DNA of 64,000 nt, from NCBI GenBank assembly GCA_026874595.1, contig CM049314.1, positions 35,941,229 to 36,005,228 of the forward strand, read 5' to 3'. This stretch comes from Sipunculus nudus (lineage: Eukaryota > Annelida > Sipuncula > Golfingiida > Sipunculidae). The position numbers and the translations under genes are program-made. The notes beneath the pieces are model-generated. The model worked only from the letters and a program-made list of their open reading frames with translations. It made no database searches and had not been told where the DNA came from. Numbering within the stretch: position 1 is the first letter of the stretch; each line of letters opens with the position of its first letter. Shown here piece after piece: positions 35,148-48,100 of this stretch.

Positions 35148-36024
35148 AACCCTTGTTTGTGCCTGGATGAACTATAATATATATACTAATCGATGTGACG
35201 ACCTTGTTGGTAACACGTGACTAGGAAAGCCCTATTTTTCTTATAATGTGACGTCAGTATCGGAATTCCCCCAAGTGGCAAGCAAGTGGCAAGCGGCAAA
35301 AATCGCTCCGGGAGCGATTGCAGAAACTCGCCGCGTGGCCGCCTGCGTGCCGCACGCGCCAGTGTGTTTTGTCATAAGTCATATATAGGGAAGCGATTTT
35401 TGCAGCTTTGCCGCCCGCGTGCCGCCTGCGCCAGTGTGTTTTGGCCTTAAGTTGATACGGCGGCCGTGCGTCAGGCAGCCACCTACGGGCTCCGTACGGG
35501 CACAGTACAGTAGACGTATGGATGTCGTAGGATGCCCGTGCGATTTTTAACGCCTACTCGGCTACCGGAGAGACGTACGGTGTACCTGCGGCTGTTGTAA
35601 GGGGTCTTTACGGCTTCCGCAAGGTTAGCTTGCGGCGTCCGCAGGGTTAGCTTACTTTACCGTGCGATGGCCGTGAGAATGATTAAGACACCGTGCTGCC
35701 CCCGCACGTCGGCCGCATAAATATTCCTGCGGTTTCGAAAAAAACCGAACGGTGATCTACGGTGTGCGGTGGCCGCAGCAGGTTGTGACCGAGTCTAAAG
35801 TATTCCTGCGGTCCCCAAAACCGCACGGTACTCTACGGTTTGCGGTGACCGCAGCGGGTTGTGACCGACGCTATAGAGGGGGTCGCATGTGATACACTTA
35901 CCATCAAACTGTGGATTGTCACTTGAGAAGTTTGATGTAAAAGTGTCTTCATAGAAACAGTTGACATGTTTCGTGTCATAACCCTTGTTTGTGCCTGGAT
36001 GAACTATAATATATATACTAATCG
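35023..36024. repeat. GC-rich repeat block with flanking ~170-bp direct repeats
   Basis: About 170 bp at 35,023-35,191 (from GGTTGTGACCGACGCTATAG to ACTATAATATATATACTAAT) recur at about 35,853-36,024. Between them is a GC-rich block with near-palindromes (ATCGCTCCGGGAGCGAT), GCGATTTTT words and, at about 35,720-35,875, two tandem units of about 78 bp starting TATTCCTGCGGT. No coding sequence is seen. Confidence 0.65.
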
Positions 36025-36030
36025 TTCAAA

Positions 36031-36032
<2 letters not shown>

Positions 36033-36102
<70 letters not shown>

Positions 36103-36181
36103 CCATGCTGGTTCATTGTTTATAGATATAAATGGTATACACAGATTCCACCGTCAGTAAACCCACTTTTCTGTGTATACC

Positions 36182-36226
<45 letters not shown>
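36033..36226. repeat. Two (AT)n microsatellites
   Basis: Pure AT tracts at about 36,033-36,101 and 36,187-36,226, separated by a short segment whose ends (AATGGTATACACAGA and TCTGTGTATACCATTTAT) are inverted copies. Confidence 0.85.
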
Positions 36227-36230
<4 letters not shown>

Positions 36231-37365
36231 CTTATATTTGGCATAAGCTGCTTTATTAAACAGTTTGCAGTTGTATAACAGACTTAATCAGAACAAATCA
36301 AATATTTTATTCAAGACAAGAAGCATGCCATCTACTTCTCTTAAGCAGTGGTCGAGCCATATTCGTTCATTCTAAAGGGGAGCACTGCAGGTTTGCAACC
36401 CTTTTAGACCTGCACTTCCAAGCTCTCATTAATCGAGATATTCTTGTCCCTGTGCCGACCTCCCATATTCTTGTCCCTGTGCCGACCTCCCATATTCTTG
36501 TCCCTGTGCCGACCTCCCATGGCGGTGATGCCATTTAAGACACACTATAGAAATCAGTGGTTAAGTGGAATTGGTTATCCAACGAATGCACGTGCCAATT
36601 GCGTTAAGAAAACGTTAAAAACACACAGAGAGAGTATATGACAATATCATTATTGTTAATGTTTTGTTCTTTTTTCTTGTGTGTGTGCGTGTCATTGGGT
36701 TGGAAAACTTTTCTTGTATATATTCACGATTACGACAGATATGATTACAAATGTGTTCTAGAAAAATGCAATAGATCAAAGTATAAATTTCTTTTTATAA
36801 TAATGTTGTGTGAAGTAAGGATTAAACACGTAACCCAATATATTTATAAACTTATTTATTGAAGTAAAAATTGATCTGGTCTTTATTTGCATAGTGATTA
36901 CGCTATTTTGGCTCCAAAATAGGATACAAATATGGCACCAGTTATAACAATGTTCTTCTGTCCACAAAGAATGTGTATCTTCAAAAGAAGAGTCAAGCAA
37001 GGTGTGTATACATACATACATACATATATATATATTCATAATTAAACAATGAACATTCAACAGGCTTTGCGTAAAGAGTAGCATTGCGTGTTAATCAGAC
37101 AAAGAGAATGGCGCAAAGCAGATCTCACGATGTATAATTCGAGCGGGACTGGATACAAAGCAAGACTGGATCAAATAGTATGGGGTTCAGCTTTAAAACC
37201 AATCATTTATGATATGTCACACAAAAGAACAGTATTACAGAATTCATAATTATGAAATAAAACTACGATCGCATCGCTTGATTTTGTAATCAAGAATCTT
37301 TATGACTCGATAATCGCAACATCACAGACGGGTTCAAATTTGGCAGCTGGCTTTAAGGTTGACGT
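36227..37365. other. Intergenic region between genes B and C
   Basis: Partly alignable with the downstream flanks of genes B and D (for example CTAAAGGGGAGCACTGCAGG near 36,372 compared with 52,688). Three copies of a 24-bp unit (ATTCTTGTCCCTGTGCCGAC plus CTCC) lie at about 36,440-36,515. No gene is seen. Confidence 0.5.
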
Positions 37366-38983
37366 TTACTTGGACAGGGCATCTTCCATCAGTAGTAGAA
37401 TAGAGACGCCCTTCGCCATCTCACACACGGCCTGGTACTCTGTCAGACCCAGACGACGCTTGTTAGAGATGTCGTAAACACCGCCCACACTCTCAGTATG
37501 CTCACCGTGGATACCTAAAAGTCACAAAAAGGCTAATTAGTCAATAAACTCAATGGTTTCTGGTACATTTTGCTTCGATTGCCCCTTCGGAAAATAATGT
37601 TAAATTTCTCAGGGCTTATATGGAAATATTTAAACCCCCCCCCCCAATTAGGACACAATTGGTAATGTTCTCGACAACCCCTAATCTCTTAGGCGTGTCC
37701 ACAGTGGGGCTGCGGGACAACTCTTTGGTGCCACCACCGCAAATTATAAAACATATGTGTAAAATAATGTGTTCGACAATAATTCAAGGGAAAGTAGAAA
37801 CAAAATTGTCAGACATGATTATAGGAATATTTTACAGGCATGTACGGCCCTGATTAATACTCGAGGGGAAGACGCTTTGAAGCAAAGGCCATCCTTATTC
37901 CCATTTTAAGATAAAATATTTCTATGGTAACTTACCTCTGACTTGCAGATTCAGTGTCTTGCAGATTTCGTCAAAGTTGGCCAGCTGGGAGACCTTGGGG
38001 ATCCGTGCGTGCACGCTGGCTCTCATGGTGGTTCCCAAGTTTGATGGACAGAAGGTCAGGTAACCATAGCGATCATGGTGAGCGAATGGCAGAGTCTTCT
38101 CCATGTGGTTGACAGCCTGGGTAAAAAATAAGTTTATCAATTTGTTCCACATTTATCAGTCAGTAAAGATTAATTCAATTACCAATAAAATTCATTTATA
38201 ATTTATTGATATAATTTATTACTTATATTAATTGATGAGCATACAAATAATGTTGTGCTGATGGCTTTTTTTCAATAGGTATTCTTCCGCTAGCGCAATT
38301 ATAGGATAACTGCCAGTTGTGCACGTTCCTATATTTGACAAGTCGGACGACCATATATATATATATAGCCAGAAACCAGGGAGATTTCAAAAAGCATGTC
38401 TAAATGCTTAGGATCAGAATTGAAAGTTCTTCTCTCAATGATATGCATACATTTATGGATGCACTCTTTACGAAAATTTCCCATAAAAGCATTGTACTTA
38501 AAATCACACCGGAACTGTGGCACTCTCCCCGCATACACACCTTGATGAGTCTCCTGTAAACCTCGGCCAAGTTACCGCCCATCTGCATGGAGATGAACCT
38601 GAGATGATCCTCCTCGTTACACCAGGTCAGGAAGGTCTTGTTGTTGTTGAAGAAGATGCCACGACCCTCAGGCCAGTCGTTGTAGCCATCGGCAGCGCGG
38701 AGGAATCTGAAACAACACAAATAAAATTTAATTTGCTATTCAGCTCATGTAAAGGACCGATCGTTTGATATTTTTTATTAAGCTGATGTCGCAAGTATTG
38801 TCAGGTGTAAACACATAAAATGCACAATGTTTCAACGGAAATTCCGAAATAAGAAAAGGCATGTCGAGAGGAAGGTTACAATTTTGTGTAACCATATGAG
38901 ATATGAATTTATAATACTTTTCTTAAGATAATAATATAAACAATTACCACTCGAATATACAGCGTCACTCAATAAAGATAAAG

Positions 38984-39039
<56 letters not shown>

Positions 39040-42000
39040 TTATATATATATATATATAATTTTGACCAATATTGTTAATTAAAGTATTATCGAATGTACC
39101 TGATTTAAAGTAGAATAACGCTTTTTAAGAGTTACGCTATAAAAATTGAACTCGTATACTTTTGGCGCTGATCGTTATTTCTCTACTCTCTCACGACCTA
39201 TTTTGGAGACAAATGGAAATTAACTAAAATCGACCAGTTTTTTTTTTAAACCAACCTCAACATTATTTATGAAAGCAAATCAATGTTGGTAAAGATCTTT
39301 TTCTTAGAACCTCAATGGGTTAAATGTAATTTCCATATCTATCTGTTCTAACAATATTTCTCCAAGCTCCACCAGAGGTCACTACTGGTACCCTACGTTA
39401 AACGTGATGATAGCGTAAGTGTGTAGTGAAATGACCGTAAGGAGGTTCATCTCAAGGTCACGTGACTTTACCTGTCGTGGTCGTTGAAGAGAAAGTGGTC
39501 CTCTACCAGTTTGTCCTGTGTCGCCTTGTCCATGCCCTTCAGTGGGTAGTAAGCTCCGGCTAGGTCACCGGGCAGAGTAGCCAGGGCTTCCTTCACGCGG
39601 CTCTCAAGTTCCAATCTGTCCTTTAGAATATAAAAAGATAATAATCAGCAGATGCGCTACTGTAAACGCTACACAGTTTAGGGATTTGGCAGTATCACTT
39701 ATTTGTGTAATACATTATAATTTTTTTTCTTTCTTTGAAAACCACTTATTTTCTATGTTTCTTTTGATTATTCATTGACACATCCTTTGTATATGTTCCC
39801 TATTTTGCCATGTGCTGTAGAAAGTAGCTATTAATAATGATAATATTTAATTTTTAAATTTAAATAAATATTTGAATTTGTATGATGCTGTTTAAACATT
39901 AAGGAAGTTTATGTGATGTATTGTTCTGTGATATATATTTAACTGGACAGTTAAATCATTGCTCTATATCAGCCGAACACTGCGGTAAATAGAAAAACAA
40001 CATGCGATTTTATTAACAATTTTTATTCATATTTACCTTGTTCTGGATAACAGGAGGGAAGGCAAATCCCTTGACACTTCGACCGACGCGCACTCTGGTG
40101 GAAACCACATACTTGCCATCAATGTCAAGGTCGCCGAAGTCAAGGTTGTCCAGGTCATCAAAAGTTGGCTCAGGATGGGAAATCTCCTTGACATATCCGG
40201 GAACTTTATGGTAGTCCCTGATGACGGGGTCAAGGGCAGCACGGAATACATCGTAAGCTTCCGGGTCAGAGGCGTAAATACCAACACCACTGTCAAGGTT
40301 GGCAACACCTGCAAGGTCAGAGTCATGAATTTGCTGTAACGATATATCATCTCAATACAACATTAATAAGGCATATTTATTATACAGGTCTGATTTCAAG
40401 TGAATGCATATCTGTTTTTGATCTGAACAAAATAGTAAGTTTTGATATACATCAAGAGCTCAAACGATATATTGACTCACGATGTTATAGATATCTCGAT
40501 ATTTTGATGCATATACGGCAGATGATACGAGCCATAGTTTGGTATACATTTAGATGTCAGCCATTGCTATTCTTTGTTCATAAATGCTTGTCAATCAATA
40601 TCGAATTACGGAATATAGACGGCCGTTTATCAAATGCGAGTAATAGCCAGCTAGGCTTTTCTGGAAAATGGCGTGTCAACTTACTAGCCTTATATGGCGT
40701 TGATAGAATATCATTAAATACTAGATATCAGGATAACTAATATTCTAACACCATATGTTAATAGACACAGGGGCTGATACATTTTCTCAGAAAATTCAAC
40801 AACCCAGCACCGATAAATGTTATAAATAACTCTCGCATGCTAAAGTGAAAAGAAGAAAACGGCACTACATGCGAAATGTGGCACTGCTTTTCGATATTTA
40901 GCGGAGATAATTCTATTTTCAAGATATTTGGTCCACCCCCCCCCCCCCCCCCGAGCCTCCTCTAACTTACTGGGACATCCGTGGATACCGTCACGATTAA
41001 TTGATGTTGATCATATACACATAAGGCATGCTGCATGTCACATTCTAGCAAGGTTGTAATAAAGAATACTTTTGTACATTTGTGAAAATCCAATACTTTG
41101 AATTTTAAATTGGCTTATATTCAAGATGTTCTTCAAGCATTTAATTTTGGACCAATCCTTCGAAATTGGATTAAGATATTATATCATAATATTTTTAGCT
41201 GTGTTCTGAACAGAGGATAGGCCACTGATTTCTTCTCAGTAACAAGAGGTGTTAGACAGGGATGTCCCCTATCACCATACTTATTCATATTGGCAGCAGA
41301 TATACTAGCAAATGAAATAAGGAATAACTGTAAAATAAAAGGAGTAATAGTTGATCAGAAGGAACACAAAATTATTCAGTATGCAGATGACACTGTTTTA
41401 ACACTTACAGGAGGACCAATGTCAATCAAAGAAGTCTTGAATGTATTTAAAAGGTTTCAACAAATATCAGGTCTTAAAGTTAACATAGAAAAAACAACAA
41501 TAATGCCGATAACAAACTATTTTTATAATCAGGCACAATTGAAAGACTTAGGTCTGTGTTGGTGTACTAATCCAGTTAAAATTTTAGGAATCTCAATTCA
41601 TCCGGAATGGGAAAAAATGATAGAAACTAACTATAAAGAAATCCTTAGTAAAATTAAACTATTATAAATATCTGGAGACACAGAATTATGTCCTTGTCTG
41701 GAAGGATAACCATTGTGAAAACATATATTATTTCACAACTCATATATTTATTCCTTGTACTTCCTAAGCCATCACAAACTTATATTAAAGAAGTGGAAAG
41801 ATTAATATTTAAAATTATATGGAATAACTAACCAGATAAGGTTAAGAGAAACACTTTAATAGCACCGAGAGATAAAGGAGGGTTAAATATGATTAATCTC
41901 CAAGCTAAGTTACAATCTTTAAAAATCTCATGGGTTAAACGTTTTCTTAGCGGCTCCACTGAAAATGGTTGGAGACAGATTATTAATGTACAATTAAAAA

Positions 42001-44469
42001 ATCTAGGTACATATATATTTAAATGTAACTTAAGAGTGAACGACTTAAAAAATTTGAATGTCTCTTGTGATCCATTCTGGAAAGAAGTACTCCAATCCAG
42101 GTGCAATTACAATTACACTAAGATGGTTTCTATAAATGAAATTCAGTCACAAACTTTGTGGTTTAACTCTCACATAAAAATAAATAACACAGTAATATTT
42201 TATAATAAATTATATAAGGCAGTGGTCAAAACAGTTTTAGACATTACTAAAAATGTGGGAAACAATGTAACATTTCTGACCTTTGAAGAATTAATAAGCA
42301 GATACAGAATCACTATTAACTTTATGCACTACACAGGATTGCTGCATGCAGTCCCAGGAACTTGGAAAAAAGATATAAAGAATAACTCAAAGGTCCAACT
42401 GCAAGAACATAGGGTTGAAAAAATTTTAAGAATGAAAAATACTTCACGTTTCATCTACTGCGATTTAATAAATAACCTCTATATTTTGCCAGTCAAACCA
42501 ATGGAAAAGTGGACCAGAGAGTTAGAATTACAAAACAATGAAATCATACTTAAAGCCTTCAAAAATATAACTAGTATTACCATTTCGGAGAAGCTAAGAA
42601 CCTTTCAGTTAAAACTACTACATAGGATTCTACCTTTGAATCCCTTCCTCTATAAATTGAAAAAAAGTGACACAGAATTGTGCACATTTTGCAAAAAGAT
42701 AGAGAGACATATTCTCATATATTTTATCACTGTGAAATAACATACAGCTTAATATCTGATTTAAAAAAATGGTTGATAGACATAGGCTTAGATATACATA
42801 TGAGCAATTTCGGTAAAACCTTTATAATTATGAACCTTACCAACGACAACCTTCTAGATATTTTAATACTACTCTTTAAGCATTCGTGTACACATGTAAG
42901 TGTAAAGAAAAAATTCCTGCGTTTTGTATATATACAAATTACGTATTACAGATTTATAAAATAGAAGAAAATATAGCTAGAGCAAAAGGTAAAATAGTAA
43001 TACATGACCAGAAATGGAAACAATTTAAAAATAAATATTTTAAAGAAAACCATTGCTGAAATAATACCTATCTTAAAGCAAAAACAAAAAATATTCACCA
43101 TGATTATTTCAATATGTTTTTAATGTACCCTGTCTGTATTTGCTGTTTATGTACATCCGGTTAGTGTGTATCAACCTTAGTGTGAATGTATACATGTATG
43201 CATGTTTTTGTTTTATGTACATTGTATGATGATGTAAAATCATGTGAACTGTTTGTTACTGTATCTTTATTATATGTTCAATTAATTAAAAAAAAATTTG
43301 GCTTAGGCCAAAAAAAATTAAAGGTATGGTTCTCAGGCACCGCCCGCATCCATTTTGAACCCCCGCATCAAAAAATTTTATTTTGATTTCAATAAAAACT
43401 TTCCAATTTTGAGCTGCTGCCGCTCCGACATTTCTTTCAAGAAGATAAAACTATACATTTTCCTTTGTTTTGCACTGCTTTTACTTATTTAGCAAAATAA
43501 AACTGTTATTTTCATGCTTTTCCTTATCATTTGACATTTTTATCGAAACATACCAAAAAATTTAAATTAAAAAAAGCGCCCGCCCGCAATGATTTCTGAA
43601 AAAAAAAGTGCCTGAGAACCATACCTTTTTTTTATTTTGGCCTTATTGTGCTTTTATATACGGTAATACAATGTCAACAGGATTACACGTTATCAATCGG
43701 CTTTGTTTACTATTTATTTAGTTTTCTTTATGTCACTTAGCATATGCTAAGATACCCACATGGAAGGTTATGTGTCCCAGTCTAACTAAGTTACGATAAA
43801 ATCTTGATGCATTTTGTTACATTGATTGTTTTTTAGCAAAACAGTTTTATATTAAACCGAATAACACTGCTAACATAAAAGAGTATGATTAAACATGCAA
43901 GAAAGCATGACTCGCCTGATTAACCACAACTGCCATATCCAAAGGGCACATGTAGGTCGGTGAGTTGATTAGTAGAATTAATTAGAGACATTTAATCAGC
44001 TATGCATGGTGTTATTAAATACAGATACTAAGTATATGTGTGGCTGTATAGATTTAGAGCACTGGATAATTTTAATTTTACTTCGCATTTTTTAATATCT
44101 TAAAATAAGTTATTGTTATTTGGGTTAATTAAATGATTATCTTCATAAGTTTCAATTATTTTTTTATATATTTTATTAAAAATATGTTTGTTACCTTTTG
44201 TATGGAATGAAGATATAATGCCGATTGTCGTAAGAAGGTTCTCACATGATAATTCTAGCATTTGTAAATTTGAATAGAAAAGGAATTAAATAATGAAACT
44301 TTGTTTAAAACTTGCCTGAACGCATGCACGCTGCCAGGGTACCTCCAAGACTTGTCTTGGTGTTCTTGTACTGCTCGACTACCTCAGGGGTCACGTGCTT
44401 CTTCAATAAAGATTTACAGTCTTTGGCTGCAAAAAGTTTCTCGCTGAGATCTTTCAGTTCGGGATCCAT
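37366..44469 (-). CDS. Arginine kinase gene C, complete (six exons, 356 aa)
   Basis: Exons: 44316-44469 (ATG at 44469), 40037-40308, 39472-39620, 38541-38706, 37936-38116 and 37366-37514 (stop TAA). They join in phase to 356 residues, the usual AK length. Landmarks are the specificity loop [14 protein letters not shown] (51-64), STRVR (121-125, phosphate-binding arginines), NEEDH (222-226, substrate Glu), [10 protein letters not shown] with the reactive Cys at about 270, GEHTES, and YDISNKRR near the C-terminus. All expected catalytic residues are present, so this is the best candidate for an active cytosolic arginine kinase here. Intron 1 begins with GC (CAG|GCAAGT), a permitted GC-AG donor, and contains an L1-like fragment and a 307-bp inverted-repeat element. 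Intron 3 is only about 765 bp. Confidence 0.95.
38984..39058. repeat. (AT)n microsatellite in gene C intron 3
   Basis: Interrupted AT tract at the position equivalent to the AT tracts in intron 3 of genes B and D. Confidence 0.85.
41090..43300 (+). mobile_element. L1/Tx1-like non-LTR retrotransposon, 5'-truncated and decayed
   Basis: Plus-strand frames contain reverse transcriptase hallmarks: [49 protein letters not shown] (catalytic YADD) and [10 protein letters not shown], with a long C-terminal frame (41,889-42,740) ending in a CTFCKK...H...YHC zinc-knuckle-like motif. A stop interrupts the fingers/palm region near 41,218 and a frameshift separates the palm from the C-terminal frame, so it is inactive. 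It lies antisense in AK gene C intron 1 and is absent from the corresponding intron of A and B. The 3' end is around an A-rich stretch near 43,290. Confidence 0.8.
43321..43627. mobile_element. 307-bp inverted-repeat element (MITE-like)
   Basis: Perfect 20-bp terminal inverted repeats: AAGGTATGGTTCTCAGGCAC at 43321-43340 and its reverse complement at 43608-43627. The interior is AT-rich with CCGCCCGCA-type words near both ends. No coding capacity. Related copies are at 55693-55970 and, as a 15-bp remnant, at 13,819-13,833. Confidence 0.75.
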
Positions 44470-44563
44470 TTTCAAATTTGTTTCGTGTGAAAAAGCACTG
44501 AAATGCAAACCTAGGGCGACCTATCGCTTCAGCTTCTGTACCGAACACCGATGACGCGGTTGG

Positions 44564-44572
44564 TTTTATATA
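44564..44572 (-). promoter_or_regulatory. TATA box of arginine kinase gene C
   Basis: TATATAAAA on the minus strand, about 95 bp upstream of the ATG at 44469, with flanks matching those of gene A at 3924-3932. Confidence 0.55.
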
Positions 44573-45104
44573 CTTCGGTGGACAGGTGGTATCCAACGAA
44601 CTCAGGTTTGAACCTGTACCGCCATGACAACAGCTTATAGTTCCCATGGCCCATTTATCAGAGCTGATCCTGCCCAATAAATTACTAATTATATAATTAA
44701 CATATTGTCTATAACTCTACCCAAGACCATTCGGGAGTCCAAGTGAAACCTGGATTATCAATCGGATTACAAAGTGTATTTCGTTTAATGTGTCACCCCT
44801 TATCTAAAAGGGCTTTTTCCCGTTATTAAGGCTCTTATAATCTTAGAAATGCTAATTAAAGCATATTACTAATGCATAGAATGCATGCTAGTCAAAGCTG
44901 CTTAATTCATTCTTATAGTGAACTTAAGAACCCTTTACCAGAAATTGTTGGAACAATTACACTCGTCACCCTATACAAAATTAATAAGCATTGCATGTCA
45001 TGGTTTTCCGTAAGAAGCCATGAACTTCTTGTTTTTATGTTAATAGACACGGGAAAATTAATCATACCTAGGCGATTACGCATTGACTGCAGTCCCCTAA
45101 GTAA

Positions 45105-45158
<54 letters not shown>

Positions 45159-48100
45159 GTGTGTGTCTGTGTGTAGGTATTTATATACAGTTTATATATA
45201 TATATCATATATTTTATTACATGTATATATGTTAAGCGGAATGCAAACATTTATTACTCAAATTTTCACACAGCTGTCTAGATAAATGTCCAGTGATTTA
45301 TATTTCCTCGTATTTGTTATATCTTATAGAAATGTTATATTTACATTTAGTTGAATAAATAACCATGAATGAGTAATTATTTAACCTGTGTCAGTTATTA
45401 GAAATTAAATATCAGCTGCACCATTTTGTATCAAGATATAGGAGTAAAGTAAATCTACGCTCACATCGTGTCCCTTGATGTATTCATGGGCCCGTTTTAA
45501 TGATGTGTCCGTCATCATTTTTTCAGGGCAGAAAAAGTACCGATTGCTCACTGGGGACAGTGTGACAAGCAAACTTGTGCAGTGATTAGAAATCCGATAA
45601 ACCGATCCGATAAAATACAAATGACTCGGATCAGTTTAATTGTTTGTGCAGTGCCTAAGAGGCACTATAGGGAGAGAGAGAGAGGGAGGGGACATTAGTA
45701 TGTTAATACGAATGTTAATAATGCAACATTATGATTTTTTTCTTTAGGACTGAATCAGTCTTGGAAATTGTAAAAAAAATATAGCTAGGTGAGGTAGAAG
45801 ATTAAACTTCCACTCCGAACGCAAATCTGTTTGCGTCATTCGCACTTTGAAAACCTAATGATCGTTCGCCCTCTCCTTAAAATACCTCGGTAGGGCGCAT
45901 GTTTTTAGCAGATTTTATATAGACTCGAGGTGATCAACCTAACGGTTACCTAGAAAGACTTGACCTGGTATAATAAGAAAACATGATATAGGAATAAAAA
46001 CTGCTACGGACCTGCTATTTTTTTAATAATAATATTATTTTTGGTGCAGGTAACCGCCTCCCTTTTTAATGCTTACTTAACTACATATATGTACATCTGC
46101 AGAATTTCATTCTAGTTTCGAACCATGTGACAGGGTTCCTCTCATTTTATATCCTGGCGTTAACCAGGCCCGGTGACTACTGCATCTGCGTGTCCTGGCT
46201 GTGTAATCGTCCCCATTACTGTTTCATACCACCGAGGAACCCCCGAAAAGCGCACTCGTTTATGAGTGAAACACGGCCGTTGGGCATGGCCTTCCCTTTA
46301 AGCCTGCAAAGCGCTCACCCTGGGTCGGGGCCGACCGTGAGATTCGAACCCTGAGCCACAGGAGCCACATATTTATTTTGTGGTGCTGTAGTCGAGGCGA
46401 AATTTTCATACATCGGTATGACTTGGTCAGTTTTGATGTTAACATATGCGAACGGGACTGGGTCGCATATATTATTTTTGTTAGACCTATAAAGGATAGA
46501 TTGATGTAAGGAAGATATGAAAGATGAATTAAATGTATCCTTTGTACCAAGGAAGTTTTCCTAAAGAAAGAAAAGGGAATATGCATACCTCTAAGTCGCG
46601 GATCGGAACTAAGGGGGGGGGGGGGGGGGGGGCGGGTCCAGGGGCTCCCTTTTTTAACGCCAACTTTGTGTGGCCTGAGCCCCTCTTTCCGGACCTTGCG
46701 GCATTTTATTTTGGGTTTGTACGGACTAAATGATGTATTTAATTTGGAAACCCATACAGTTCATAATAAAGTCTTGAAGGAAGATCTGCCTGGCAATGCA
46801 CTGATTGTCTGTATTAAGGACTGTTTCCCCCTGATTATCGGCCGGGTAATATCCTTTTTGACTTAGTGTCACATTCTCCACACAGACGGTCTATCTTTGA
46901 ATATCAAGGATAAGTTTCTGCCCACATTCATCCACACAGCACGCTTTTAAGCCATAAGGAGTGTAAATTACAAAAATTAAGTAAATGGAGCAAATAAAGA
47001 GTATGCATCGATAACATCTATGGCAAATATGACCAAGAGAAGGTATCTGTCCGTGTCCTTGGACAACTGCTGTAGTCAGTTCAACATTAAGCAAACAATT
47101 TACCTGGATGTATTGGGATATCAACCATTTTTGCTTGCTGACATAAGAAAGGACTGCCAAGGGATCGGGAGTCACATGTTTTTCGCATTTACTGACCATG
47201 CACGTGGGTCATAAACTTGGTCAAATTTCAGGAAAACATGCGTTAATCCGTCACCGACAGCAGGGGCTATTCATATGTCCGAAAATCCTTAATTATGGGC
47301 TGGAAAATTCTGTGTCAGGAGATGTCAGTGTACGCAGGCATTCCGAACTCTGCCGAATATAGTTCAGCCTTTCTCGGCGGTAAGATCCACAGAGTTTATA
47401 AACTCCACAAATGCACACACAATGACGTGTATATAAAAAAACAAACATTTATTGTCATATCGGCGAGGTCACTGCAGGAACGGTAACGGTAACGGTAAAA
47501 TGAGGTATAGCACAGTATCAGACGCAATGCAGTTTCAGAATATATTGAGGACAAAAGTATACCAGCTGATAAACCCGGTAGCCAGGCTTTTTATCGGGCT
47601 TTGAGTGATGTATTAAATGGGATGATGAATTTTGCCTGAAGGAGGTCCGGAGCCCATCCCCCCCTCCCCCCCACCCCCCCCCCCCCCCCCCCTCCCCCGC
47701 CGTTTCAGCCGCCGCAAACTTTTTTGTTGCGGCCTGGGCCCCCCCCCCCCAAGTCCCCTTTCCCTAGACCTTGGGACCTTTATTGGAATTAAATGTATTT
47801 TCATATGAGCTAAAAATTGCTAAAAATATTATTGAGTAAAATATCAATCAACTTCAAAATGTATGACGGAATTATTCGAAATCGCTATGATTAGAGTTAT
47901 GTGTTTTATTCCCTCTAAGGTGGACAAACCCAATCATAAACTGGAAATGTGCATCCCAATGTATACATGCCATCGCCATTGGAGCACAAGTTTTAAAAAC
48001 GCTCCCCCGAATGCACTCGACACCGTCACTCCGAGGTGCTGGGCGCTCGAGTGTTACCTGAACAGGTGGCCGAACCACACTGATGAGGCCGGGGCTTTCT

